The translations under genes were made by a program, and so were the position numbers. Of a stretch of DNA of 64,000 nt, positions 22,748-32,845 are shown one piece after another. The notes under the pieces are model-generated. The model made no database searches. It saw only the letters and a list, made by a program, of their open reading frames with translations, and had not been told where the DNA came from. The first letter of the stretch is position 1. Each line of letters opens with the position of its first letter. Origin of the DNA: Oegoconia quadripuncta (Eukaryota > Arthropoda > Insecta > Lepidoptera > Autostichidae); NCBI GenBank assembly GCA_949316235.1, contig OX438751.1, forward strand, positions 16,864,801-16,928,800, given 5' to 3'.

Positions 22748-23904
22748 CTCCTTTTCACAAAGACATCTAAATATCTTCGTTGTTTTTGAAGCACTATTTA
22801 TCGGACTTGTAAATTGTGGTACGCACAATTTTTTGGGATTAAATTATCCCTCCGGCCGCGTAAACATAAGTAGGTAAAGTAGTCTCTGCGTATGAGAATG
22901 AGGATTCCAGCAACATGTAACGCCACTCACTTAAAATATTTAATAACTCACATTTTTTTCCTTTGGGCACTATTTGGTACTATTTCAGCACAGTTTTTTG
23001 ACATTGTCAAAATACCTGAATTCCACTTTGTTAATTCTAGCATCACGAACGTTTAAAATAGACAGCTGTTCAAAAATTCTGTATAGATTTAGGTGATTTA
23101 AAATAACCCTGTATATGTACATCTGTATAAAATCCAATCGAGTTTACTCAGTTAATGAACGAACAAGAATAACATGAATTGCAAACAGCGATCAGTCATC
23201 GTTACAGCGGGCATCGGGCAGCGCGTCCTGAAGTTTGTACAACAACTCCAGATGGACTTGTCTTCCAGACTTGCCAACTGCAATGTACATCCATCACTAA
23301 ACGTATTAATTGGTGTAAATGATATTGTAAAAACTATACCCTGTTGAATTCACATAGAGTCTAAATTTGTTCGCAGAATTATAACAGTTATACAGTAGTT
23401 ACAGGTGGCCCACTCTATTAGTCTGTTAGTGCCCCAGAGAACTGTCCGAACTATGATGGATGAGTATGTAATCAATGCTTTTGATATTAAATAACACACA
23501 TTATAATGACAATAAATATAAGTATATTTAATGGTTTCATGTGTCGTCTCTTCAAGTAGGAAACTCTAAATGATATTATTAAAATAAAAAGCAATATTAA
23601 ATAAGCAAGGCACACAATTTAAAAAAAAATCACAAAACTAGAATTAGCACCAAATTACCCATGAAAATTAAAGAAGACCGAAGTTATTTCAATTTTATCT
23701 CTAAAAAACTAGGAGGAATAATTTAACATCGTTACATATTTCACGAACGCCCGAGACTTGGATGTTTATCTGAAGCACCCTTGCACTTGTTTTCGAGATA
23801 ACAAGTCTTCGGCACCAAGCGCTATATTCTCCACGCCAGTGGAAACATGAAATAATAAAATATAGGGGAACTGCATGTTGACAAAATATAATAACACCAG
23901 CCTT
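22748..23904. other. No gene recognised
   Basis: AT-rich, non-coding, with no ordered repeat recognised. Confidence 0.4.
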
Positions 23905-23990
23905 TACCCGCCGCTTCGCTTTCGTGAATTATTTATTGTTGAAGGGTAGGTAAATTTAACCTATGTTATTTTTCATTCCTTAATACGTAG
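23905..23990 (+). repeat. Family A head fragment
   Basis: CCTTTACCCGCCGCTTCGCT, TTCGTGAATTA, then TAACCTATGTTATTTTTCAT matches the 5' part of family A-type repeats. The 3' part is missing. Confidence 0.45.
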
Positions 23991-24235
23991 ACGGACACTG
24001 AACGCCTATAGACATAATAATAATAACACTTCTATTGTGTCTGGTTTGGTGTCCGTGAACGTATTAAATTTGTCTCCGTCACAAACGTCATTTCTTGGCT
24101 ATGTTTCGACGTAAAGAAGGGTCGAAAATCAACACAAGCCTTAGGAAAATTGGCCCATTATATTTTCTACCTCTTCTATTTCCAGGTGCAAAAAATTAAG
24201 TCATTGTGATGCACCTTAACAACATAAAAGATGTG

Positions 24236-24408
24236 TTTATTTATTGCTCAATCACGGCGAAACGACTGATCCGATTTCACTGAAATTTGACACAGAAAAA
24301 ACTGTGGAAGAAGACCTGTAGGATACTTTTATCCCAGTAAAATGAGCTAGAGCTAACTCACGAAGAATACTGCACTATAAAGTAAAGCCGCAGGCGGAAT
24401 GTTAGTAT
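24236..24408 (-). repeat. Interspersed repeat family A, minus-strand copy
   Basis: The minus strand reads ACATTCCGCCTGCGGCTTTA, then TCAAATTTCAGTGAAATCGG, then CGTTTCGCCGTGATTGAGCA and AATAAATAAAC. Same block order as 2455. Confidence 0.65.
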
Positions 24409-25049
24409 ATGATAATAACGAGGCGAAACATAATTCTATAATTTTTAGATATAATTATATGTAGGTAACTAGGTTTACTCAAATGATAAGAAAGAATGAT
24501 ATAATACAATACAAAGCAGAATGGGTCACGTTAAATCAAAGAAAACCTATACAAAATCGTTATTACGATGATAACATATAGGTAACAATACATGAACAAT
24601 ATTTGTATTGTATGCCTAGCTACCTACCTGCGTGAGTAATGTGATGAAATATTTAATGGAATTGGATTGAACATAAGGTAACAATGATATTCTCATCGTC
24701 TTTGAAAACTCGAAAGATGTGTAGAGGGCCGCCTTCACGAGGTAGACAGGAAAAGAACACGAATTTATGATGAAAAACTGCTTTATGTTACGTAATTACA
24801 AATACCCTACAATAAGCTCTTGTTCTCACGATCCTTCTACAACATCCGGAATTTAATAAAATGACTACATGAAGATTGCAAATTGTATGATGATGTAAAA
24901 CTGTGTGTAAAATGATGTCTTTGTACAACTATTGTTAATGCAGCGAAAATAGTCTGGGACATGTAAATCCAAGTTCATCTGTTAAGAGGGTTTATAGAGG
25001 GAGAAATATTTTCGAAAAAGAGTAGAACTACTAAATCAGAGCGAATTTA
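24409..25049. other. No gene recognised
   Basis: AT-rich and anonymous. Confidence 0.4.
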
Positions 25050-25390
25050 AGTTTTTTACCGAAGGGAAAAAAATAGGGCATATTAGGTAAGTGAAATATA
25101 AAGTATTGGCATAATTAGTTTAATTTTTTTTCAAAACCGTAATCGATTTATTTAGTCTATTCCACATAATTACATAATTAAATGAAATAAATAAAGAAAA
25201 TTTGGAGAAAATATGAGTTCCAAATAATTTCGCATGACTGAAACCCTACGAATCCCGCCAGTCGCATATCAATCACAGGCCGGCGCATGCGTTTTTGAAA
25301 AAAATATTTAACTACCTACGCCAATACCTTGTATTTCGCTTACCTAATATGCACTACTTTTTTCCTTACGGTAAAAAAACTCATCCGGTT
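25050..25390 (-). mobile_element. MITE family F, copy b (interior inverted)
   Basis: Outer TIR words GTTTTTTACCGAAGGGAAAA and CCTTACGGTAAAAAAACTC, then ATCCGG, are as in copy a. The interior is in the opposite orientation (GAAACCCTACGAATCCCGCC, ATAATTTCGCATGACTG). About 340 bp. Confidence 0.75.
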
Positions 25391-25739
25391 AATTCTTTAA
25401 AATTCGATATTTTGAAAATGTTTTCACTAACTTTTTAGATCTATGTATTCGCTTATACGTATAAAGTTTCTTTGGAATCGTTCTATTGATTTCGAAAAAT
25501 TAGGTTTTGAAAATTTGTGTCGAATGCCACGTGGGATAAACTCTCTTAAACATAACAGTCTATCTAGAGAATTATTCCTCAAAGGACAAATCTCGGTAAG
25601 CTGAGCCGCCTTACGTAGCATCTCTCCACGAGTCGCCGATTCATTTGATGTAGAGTATCTGCAATATGAAAATCCCCTACCCCAGATTCACTAATGAGAA
25701 GACACAAACATATCCTAAAATAATCTAGCTGCTACCGAT

Positions 25740-26190
25740 CCAGGCTTACTCCATATTGATTGAGTCACCTTTGACATGGTTCAGCCAAGTACCAACTGGC
25801 TGCACTCGATTCTGTGAAACGAAGTGCCGAAAGACTCATTGGTGCGAAATTGCAGAGTATCGAACACCGTCGCAAGGGCGTCTGTCTCTCAGTCTTTTAC
25901 AGGAATCGGTGAGTGCACGTTCGAATTACATAATCCTATATCTTTGGACTACTAGGCGTGAGGAGGGATTCCACCCGTATGTAGTTAACATACCGAACAT
26001 TCGCACTAAGCGGTTCGACTCTTCATTCATAATGCGAACAGAATCCCTCCCTATCCCTCCCTATCCTGAATCCTACAACCTTGGGATCTTTAAGAGCAGG
26101 GTGAATAGGCATCTACTGAGACACACATACACATAGTCTCTTTTCATCAGGTTGATTGTGGGCAAACGCGTATCCATTTAATCACAAAAA
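25740..26190 (+). pseudogene. Degenerate LINE ORF2 C-terminus and 3' UTR
   Basis: One frame reads RSAERLIGAKLQSIEHRRK around 25,820-25,877. After a shift the other frame reads GFHPYVVNIPNIRTKRFDSS, then FIMRT and YNLGIFKSRVNRHL near 26,085-26,125. These are the conserved C-terminal blocks of a lepidopteran non-LTR retrotransposon ORF2. At least one frameshift separates them and no catalytic RT motif remains. The sequence downstream (CTTTTCATCAGGTTGATTGT, then GGGCAAACGCGTATCC and an A-run) is its 3' UTR and tail. Confidence 0.8.
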
Positions 26191-26934
26191 AAACCAAAAC
26201 CATTGTTTCTGCTTTAAATTTCCCTCTCATTTCCGCTTCTAGCATACTCCAGTCTCCATCCTAAGTCTTGACTTCCACAACTACTCCGCAGAGGTTACAG
26301 TTAGGAGTGTCAGTTTTTTCTCCAGATTTCCAAACTGTTTAATATAGTGAAACAAAATTATTCTAACTTAATTTTAATTAACGGTCTACTTAGCTTAACT
26401 TCATCAAACCAAGATAATGTATATTATTCTGGTTTAACCACAGAACCAAAGTGCACCTAGAATTAATTTTCTTGAGCAAACAAAGGAAATGCAATAGCTG
26501 CTTATTTTTAAAGTATCCACTAACAGTGTTTTATTACTTGTGCAATTTATAAAATATTTACTTGGCAAGATAGTGTGGTTTAATCTTGTCGCAACAGAGT
26601 CGCAAGCATGTAACAAAGCCAACTAAATTTCAGACAATGTGGCAGAGCAAACCGGCTTATCTAGCACTCGGCAGGTTAAACTGGAGCGAGGCGCGGAGGC
26701 ATGAGGCAGCGAGGCATCGAGGCACGAGGCTAATGTGATTGTGCATAACATGATATAGCTGGTAAGTTAGTTTATTGAACCTACATCTACATACAACTGA
26801 AATGACATCTATATTTTCTAAAGCAGACTTCTCTCTGGTACCTGAATTATAAGATTATTCAACACATATTTTATTATCGCTGCTGCGAATACAGGAGATG
26901 GAGCGGTAATAGCTAATTTCCTACTGTAAAAGAA
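26191..26934. other. No gene recognised
   Basis: AT-rich. A short GAGGC-rich stretch (about 26,690-26,730: GAGGCGCGGAGGCATGAGGC) is a local imperfect tandem repeat. Confidence 0.4.
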
Positions 26935-27258
26935 AAGTCGACAGCTACATATTTCGTAATAACATAAGGCGTACAAAAGAAAGGTCGCAGGTTCGATATC
27001 GCGCAAGGTATGTTTAGTACCCGTTTTAGTTGGTAGGGCATTTTTAAATGTCCACCTGGCCAGCTACCTACTACCACCAACTAAGAAGCAATATTAATAC
27101 AGCATTGTATTCCGACTTTTTTTATGATTAACTGGATACGCGTTTGACCACAATCTCATTTGTTTGAGATAGTATAGCTAGTCTCCCAAAATAAGTTGCG
27201 GGTTTCCGATGTGTGTGTGATTGAGGTCACATACTAACCCGTTGTGCATAAAAACAAG
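26935..27258 (+). mobile_element. tRNA-derived SINE family C, plus strand
   Basis: The head has GGTCGCAGGTTCGATATC (box B). Then come TTTTAGTTGGTAGGGCATTT, CTACTACCACCAACTAAG, CAATATTAATACAGCATTGT, AAGTTGCGGGTTTCCG and ATTGAGGTCACATACTAACC, with the end GTTGTGCATAAA. The same blocks run in reverse at 37,262-37,610 and 30,885-31,345. A TGGATACGCGTTTGACCACA fragment (LINE tail, minus) is inserted near 27,130. Confidence 0.65.
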
Positions 27259-27556
27259 ACAAAAATTAAAAAAAAAAGACAAGTGCAAAAAGGCTCAAAG
27301 ACCCCACCCTCTCCCCTCTATCTATAAGCTTGATAAATGCAGCGTTAAAATATTATATCTAGTACGTACCTAATGAGAAAACGCAAGCTTGCAAACAGAA
27401 AATTCTTTAAATTCAGACTCTAATTGCATTAGAATGTTAAGAGGTAGAGTGGCTATGAACTTGGGCTTTCTAGATAATGTAGCGATCCCAGCTGTAAAAG
27501 TGAACAGCTTCTTTTCTAAATAATTTTCGAATAATCCGTAAATAAAAACAGTAAAT

Positions 27557-27932
27557 TTACCGTAAGGAAAAAAATAGGGCATATTCGGTAAGTGAAATAG
27601 AAGTTACTCGTATTGGCATAGGTAGTTTATTTTATTTTTTTTCAAAATCACACGCGCCGGCTGATTTTCTTATGCGACTGGCGTGATTTGCAGGGTTCCT
27701 ATCATGCGAAACTTATTTGGATTCATATGTTCTCCAAGTTTTCTTTATATATTTTATTTAAGATGTAATTATGTGAATTAGGCTACAAACGCGACTGTCA
27801 AATGACACAATTAAAGCGTTATTTGATAATGGTTTTGAAAAAAAAATATTAAACTACCTATGCCAATACCTTCTATTTCACTTACCTAATATGTCCTATT
27901 TTTTTCCTTATGGTAAAAAACTCATCTAGTAT
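27557..27932 (+). mobile_element. MITE family F, copy c
   Basis: TACCGTAAGGAAAAAAATAG at the left and CTATTTTTTTCCTTATGGTA at the right. The interior has GTTCCTATCATGCGAAACTT and ACGCGACTGTCAAATGACAC. Same orientation as copy a. Flanked by TA-rich DNA (AGTATATAAAT on the right). Confidence 0.8.
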
Positions 27933-27959
27933 ATAAATTAGGTGATCGGATCGGCGAAG

Positions 27960-28245
27960 CAGTCTAGGAACAGTCGCATTCGTTTTCGATTAGCGAATTT
28001 AAGCAATGTCTGACGCATTCGGTCCTTGGATTGGTGTTTCCGTGCATCGGAGGGCACGTTGAATGATCGTTCCGGTTGATTTTGGTGGCCTACAGGGGTG
28101 GCTTAAACATAGACTGTCTTAAATGGCCACTAGTCTGACCACAAATTGATCTGACCACCAATAAGCACTGGGCCCCGCGCGGTGGATTATGGCCCATACC
28201 TACAGAGGAGGCTGGCCCCGACAATGGAGACGTGTAAGGCTTTTG
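27960..28245 (+). mobile_element. 5S-rRNA-derived SINE, copy 1
   Basis: CGATTAGCGAATTTAAGCAA, TGTCTGACGCATTCGGTCCT, TGGATTGGTGTTTCCGTGC resembles the internal-promoter region of 5S rRNA (consensus GAAGTTAAGCAAC...GGTCAGTCCTTGGATGGGTGACC) with a deletion after GGATTGG. The body includes CCTACAGGGGTGGCTTAAAC and GGATTATGGCCCATACC, and the 3' end is GACAATGGAGACGTGTAAGG. Copy 2 (55,709) is better preserved. These are SINE3-type retroposons and not 5S rRNA genes. Confidence 0.7.
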
Positions 28246-29273
28246 ATGATCGCATCGATGATCGTTATATACCGATTAGAGTAAGATTTTACAGAATATT
28301 CGGTTTGTGACATTTGTTACAAAACATAATAAGTAGATAAAATAGGCCTATATAAATAAACTGACCATGTTTACAAGCTTCCGTTCTCTTAGAATAGTAT
28401 CAATACATTTCGTAAATATCGGATCCGCATTTGATCTGGAACAAATCAGTCGCTATGGGCCGTAAACGTCTATCTCCGCATGATAAATCGTTTCCCTGAC
28501 CTAAATAATATATGCTTCATCTAATAGGAACATATAAATAAGCATATTAAAAATAAACACAGATTATTAAGGAAAAATGAAGAGAGAACTAAGTGTGGGT
28601 CTGCATTGAGGTTGAGGACTTTAGGATAGATTTTTTTATCCTTATTTTAAATGACGTATATAGGATGGAGATATATCCAATAGTGGACAGTGACAGGCTT
28701 ATGATTGACAAACACAAATTAATACAAGAGCAAAAATATTTTTTTTGACTTGAACTTTTCGGATTCCAAACTCATTCGCATTCCATTCTATTTAGCTACA
28801 TGAGTACCTACAAAGGCGGAAGTACTTATCTGGTAAGAGATTATAATTGACATTTATTTTGTTCGAAATATGGTACAAATGGTCTTAAATTCATTCGGTG
28901 AGATTTCTTGTATACTACTGTACTACTACGTGTATATTAACAGCGGTAATTGAAGGCACAATATATTAAACTCTGCATAGAGTAGCTAGATAAACTACAC
29001 AAACGGCCTAATCGCTCTTCCTTTTTGAAGTCGGTTAAAAATACGATCATGTGGAGAAAAGTTAAATATAAAATAATTTTAATTTTCTATAGTTTATAAA
29101 TATTGCATTACGTTAATGTTACGTGCGTAAATCCATAACGACTAAACTAATTATTTGTTCCGCGACCAGAAAATGCGGAGGAGAGCTAAGTGTAATATGA
29201 GTCATAAATACTTGAATTTGTCTCCCTGTTGATTCATTAATTGACCTATGTACCTACATCAGATCAAAATAAA
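28246..29273. other. No gene recognised
   Basis: AT-rich. CTTTTTGAAGTCGGTTAAAA at about 29,011-29,040 is a recurrent lepidopteran repeat terminus. Nothing else was recognised. Confidence 0.4.
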
Positions 29274-29948
29274 TTGGATGGGTTTTTTACTGTTAGGAAA
29301 AAATAGGGCATATTAGGTAAGTGAAACAGAAGTTATTGGCATAGGTAGTTTAATTTATTTTTTCAAAACCATCATCGACCTACACGCCCAGCAGCCGCCG
29401 CCCGCCGGCCGGAGATTGATATGCCACTGGCGGGATTCGTAGGGTTCCTATCATGCGAAATTTATTTGGAATTCATATTTTCTGCAAGTTTTTCTATTTA
29501 TTTAATTTAATGATGTCATCATCATCAGCCCGTAAACATCCCACTACAGGGATATAGGCCTTCCCTCGTATAATGAGGGAGTATGGGCCATAGTCCACCA
29601 CGCTGGCCCAATGCAGGTCGGAGACTTCACATGTTTTATTTCTCAGGCATGCAGGTTTCCTCACGATGTTTTCCTTCACCGTTCAAGAGCAGTCAGATAA
29701 ATGCACATAAGTAATTAAATTAAATTTAAAAACTCATTGGTAAAATTGGGAGACCGCTTCTTAACCGCTGAGCCACCGACGCTCTATGATGTGATTATGT
29801 GGAATAAGCTACAAACGCGACCGTCATATGACACTTCGTTTTATTCGATTATGGTTTTGAAATAGAAATGAATTGAACTACCTCTGCCAATAACTTGTAT
29901 TTCCTAATATGCCCTATTTTTTTCTTATACGGTAACAAAACTCATCCG
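29274..29948 (+). mobile_element. MITE family F, copy d, split by a SINE
   Basis: Left TIR TTGGATGGGTTTTTTACTGT, AGGAAAAAATAGGGCATATT; right TIR CTAATATGCCCTATTTTTTT, ACGGTAACAAAACTCATCCG. The interior GTTCCTATCATGCGAAATTT matches copies a and c. A 269-bp SINE (29,517-29,785) with its TSDs interrupts the middle. Without it the copy is about 400 bp, the same as copy a. Confidence 0.85.
29517..29785 (-). mobile_element. tRNA-derived SINE family S nested in MITE F
   Basis: It is flanked by the 7-bp direct repeat ATGATGT (29,510-29,516 and 29,786-29,792). On the minus strand it starts AGAGCGTCGGTGGCTCAGCG followed by GTTAAGAAGCGGTCTCCCAA. It runs through GTGAAGGAAAACATCGTGAG and GGCCTATATCCCTGTAGTGG, and ends GTTTACGGGCTGATGATGAT. 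It is the same family as 49,646-49,950. Box B is largely lost compared with that copy. Confidence 0.85.
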
Positions 29949-30884
29949 ATATATTTAATAGCCTGTTAATATTTCTATGTATTTATTATTAGATTAGACT
30001 TTTTAGTGCCACGTTAACAGAAATTGACTCTACAATAAAGGATAAATTGAACGAAGTGTTAACTGACAGCAACGGGTCAGATGATTACCAACCGCGGTCA
30101 TAAATTTCAATCTTTATTTCTTACTTACGTGGCTCTTTATTGCTAGTGCTTTAAAGTCGCTGTACATGAATAGGTTTTTAGGCAACATTTACATAAATGT
30201 CCATTCGGTGACCTACATTTAAACGTTATAATTTTTTGTCTATACTTCTTATTATACGTTGTCTAATATCCACAAAATAGAGAAATTAAAGTTCACAGTC
30301 ATGTGTGCCTGATTACTTGGTGGCACCCGTATTTAAGGAAATATTTCTTTACTATTATTAAGCACCTCTCAGCCTGCCTGAGAGAGGCTTCCGGAGACCG
30401 CAGGCCTGGCAGCTATCTCAGCCAGCAAATAAGCCTGGCCATTCAAAGGGGCAACAATACCGGCGTCTACGGCACTTTGCCCCACTCAGACACGCTGGAG
30501 GAATTTTTATATTTGTACAAAATTTTGGCTTCTTTTAGTTGATTCTATTATTTAATAATTTAGAGAGGGCACGTTAACAGTTGCTGTTATTTTCAAAGCC
30601 AAGTCGGTGAACTACAGGGGAGGCTTGGATACATTTTCAAGTCAGGTCCAGCTTTCTAGTCAGCCATCGTATTAGTTATCGGAAAGTTTCAAATTTAGAA
30701 TGTTTTTCGCGAACAAAAATGCATTCGTAATTTGAAAATTTCCGATACCGAATCGAATATCGATTGTCGAACCATGAGTAGATACGTACCCAGGGGGTCA
30801 CTCGAGCGCCTGGATACACTATAAAATAAATAGTGAATTTTTATTAAATGTTATTGTTTTATAATAACCTTACCACAAATATCC
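29949..30884. other. No gene recognised
   Basis: AT-rich. The 79-codon ORF at 30,303 has a moderately GC-rich middle (CTGCCTGAGAGAGGCTTCCG) but no known motif. Confidence 0.4.
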
Positions 30885-31345
30885 TTATTTTATGCACAAC
30901 AAATATCCTTATTTTAGCACTTGACCTCAATCACACATGATGAGGCCGAAGGTGGAAGCGTAACTTATAATAATTATTTAGGTATGTACCTACCTTATGT
31001 AGGTTCATAAGTAAATTTTTTAAATTCTACTACTTTAAAACAATATACCTAATGTTTTATATGTTTTGATCTTATATAATTAAGTTATAGTATGACTTTC
31101 CACAAAACTCTCCAAATATTGTAATTTTGTGGAGAACTTTTTGGCCTATTATTTTTGTAATTATCTTAAGCATAATTTATATCATGTGATGCTGTTGTTT
31201 TCCCGAATAAACTAAAATAAAATAAAAATAAAATAAATAAAGTACTAACCCGGAAACCGCATCTTATTTTGGGACTGGCTATCTTATCTCTGACAACCGG
31301 AACACAACAATGCTATCAACATTGCTGTTTGGCGGCAGATTTAGA
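30885..31345 (-). mobile_element. SINE family C, minus strand, interrupted
   Basis: Tail side TATGCACAACAAATATCC, GCACTTGACCTCAATCACAC, ATGAGGCCGAAGGTGGAAGC. Then about 270 bp of unrelated sequence (30,968-31,240). Then TACTAACCCGGAAACCGCAT, GACTGGCTATCTTATCTCTG, ACATTGCTGTTTGGCGGCAG. The same blocks are contiguous at 37,290-37,470, which shows that the middle part is an insertion. The tRNA head is missing here. Confidence 0.7.
30968..31240 (+). mobile_element. Insertion in SINE C ending in an A-rich tail
   Basis: It interrupts the SINE C copy. Its right end is GTTGTTTTCCCGAATAAACT followed by (AAAATAAA)n, as expected for a retroposed 3' end read on the plus strand. The parent family is not recognised. 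Confidence 0.5.
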
Positions 31346-31398
31346 TAAATCCTTATTAAAAATGTTATCACAAACAAAGACATTATACAATACAATAC

Positions 31399-31540
31399 AA
31401 GGGCCGTATTAATAAATCGATCTTGAGATTGAGATCGCGTCTCATTCTCAATTCCTACTATTTTTTTTATACCGTTTTTAATATGTTACAGCGTCAACTT
31501 AAGGTCATCTCAGCCTTGAGAACGATTTATACGGCCCTAA
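31399..31540. mobile_element. MITE family B, copy 2
   Basis: Left AGGGCCGTATTAATAAATCG, ATCTTGAGAT; right CTTGAGAACGATTTATACGG, CCCTA. The middle has ACAGCGTCAACTTAAGGTCA. Confidence 0.75.
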
Positions 31541-31544
31541 GACC

Positions 31545-31620
31545 GAGCGGATTATGGCCCATACTCTCTTGTAGTGAGCGGAGGCCTTTCCCCAACAGTG
31601 GGCGGTGTAAGGCTATTAAT
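31545..31620 (+). repeat. 5S-SINE tail-like fragment
   Basis: GAGCGGATTATGGCCCATAC, TAGTGAGCGGAGGCCTTTCC, CCAACAGTGGGCGGTGTAAG matches the 3' parts of the 5S-derived SINEs at about 28,185-28,245 and about 55,950-56,010. It abuts MITE B directly. Confidence 0.5.
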
Positions 31621-32149
31621 ATTGTAATAGCATTTAAGTTCACAAATTTAAAATATTTTTTTTTGAGAATCGAAGACTTTATTATTACAATCTAATATCC
31701 TTTCTGTCACGAGAGCAAATTGAAAATCCGATTTAATAATGTTATTTTTCGTCCGAGCGGCTTTCAACTCGTCACTCGATTAGGGAAGTGTTCATTAAAT
31801 TACGCGATTGCCGTCCAGTTTGTCGAGCAGATTGCACTGACGAATGAAATTCCTACGAATTCTGCTTTTCAGCGGCCTTCAGCCATTTAGCCACCCTCCT
31901 CGGAGCTGTTTAATTAAAACTAAACATTGTAAACAAAATCCTTTACCGCTTCGAAGATTTTATAATATTAACATCTATTGAATAAGCTAAGCTGCCGTCA
32001 CTCAGCTCTGTTCTTAATATAATTGTTATTTTATATTTAATTAATAACTGAATTGCTTCGTCGTAATATTGCGGCAATACAGCTTATTATTAATTGGTTT
32101 ATGGTAAATCAATTAGTACAGTCGGCTTCATAATTACGACGACGACGAT
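31621..32149. other. No gene; possible conserved non-coding segment
   Basis: 31,745-31,925 is less AT-rich, repeat-free by eye, and has homeodomain-type words (CATTAAATTACGCG, GTTTAATTAAAAC). No ORF of note. A regulatory role is only a guess. Confidence 0.3.
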
Positions 32150-32345
32150 CTGTTTGGGGTAGTGGTTAGAAACTCTGATCACTGTACCAAAAGGTCGCGG
32201 GTTCGAATCCCGCTAGGCGCATAAGTTTGTGAGATGAATACAGACATGATGTGTACCCGAGATACAGATGTTTTCATTTATAATAAGTATTTATTTACAA
32301 AAAAATGTATTTATGTAGTATATCAACCATCTGGTATCCACAACA
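32150..32345 (+). mobile_element. tRNA-derived SINE (Bm1-like), plus strand
   Basis: The head GGGGTAGTGGTTAGAAACTC (box A region) is followed by GGTCGCGGGTTCGAATCCCG (box B, intact). Then come AGATGAATACAGACATGATG, TACCCGAGATACAGATG and TTCATTTATAATAAGTATTT. The order is the same as in the minus-strand copy at 13,383. It could be mistaken for a tRNA, but there is no acceptor-stem pairing and no cloverleaf 3' half. Confidence 0.75.
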
Positions 32346-32688
32346 CAAGCCTATAGTGGAACTAGATAGATAGCTTTAGTCTATAAGTGAAACATTGCTT
32401 AGGTATTTTTATTGTATTTTGTAACTGCATTATGAGATAGAAGTACCTATCCTATTACATGAAACTGTTTTGTGTACTACTTTTATCTCACTCGGTCCCA
32501 ATTTCACTGTGTATATTTTCACATTTCATGTAATAATAATATGTGTGTCGCTAAATGGGTCAAATAAACGATTCTTATTCTTATTCATTGTGTGTATGTC
32601 CAAGGATATATATTTTTTTTATTAATAAAACAGGGAAATTTTACAAGATCAATCCATCCATTCTTTATTGCACTAAAATATTACATAA
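32346..32688. other. Non-coding; short 3'-tail-like end
   Basis: GTCAAATAAACGATTCTTAT followed by TCTTATTC at about 32,560-32,586 looks like a retroposon tail with (TTCTTA)n. No gene recognised. Confidence 0.4.
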
Positions 32689-32845
32689 CAGCTTTCCGCC
32701 CGCGATTTCGTTCGCTTGGAAGATTTCATCAAATCCAGGTCCTAATCTGTCTACCTACCAAATTTCATCCAAATCCGTCCAGCCGTGTAAGCGTGAAGAG
32801 GTAACAAACATACAGACATACACGCAATCTTTCGCATTTATAAGT
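32689..32845 (+). repeat. Interspersed repeat family A, short copy
   Basis: AGCTTTCCGCCCGCGATTTC, CAAATTTCATCCAAATCCGT, AAGCGTGAAGAGGTAACAAA, ATCTTTCGCATTTATAAG. It is closest to the copy at 49,204. Confidence 0.75.

Noticed and set aside
32154..32222. tRNA gene
   Set aside because: It is a Bm1-like SINE head. Box B is intact but there is no cloverleaf.
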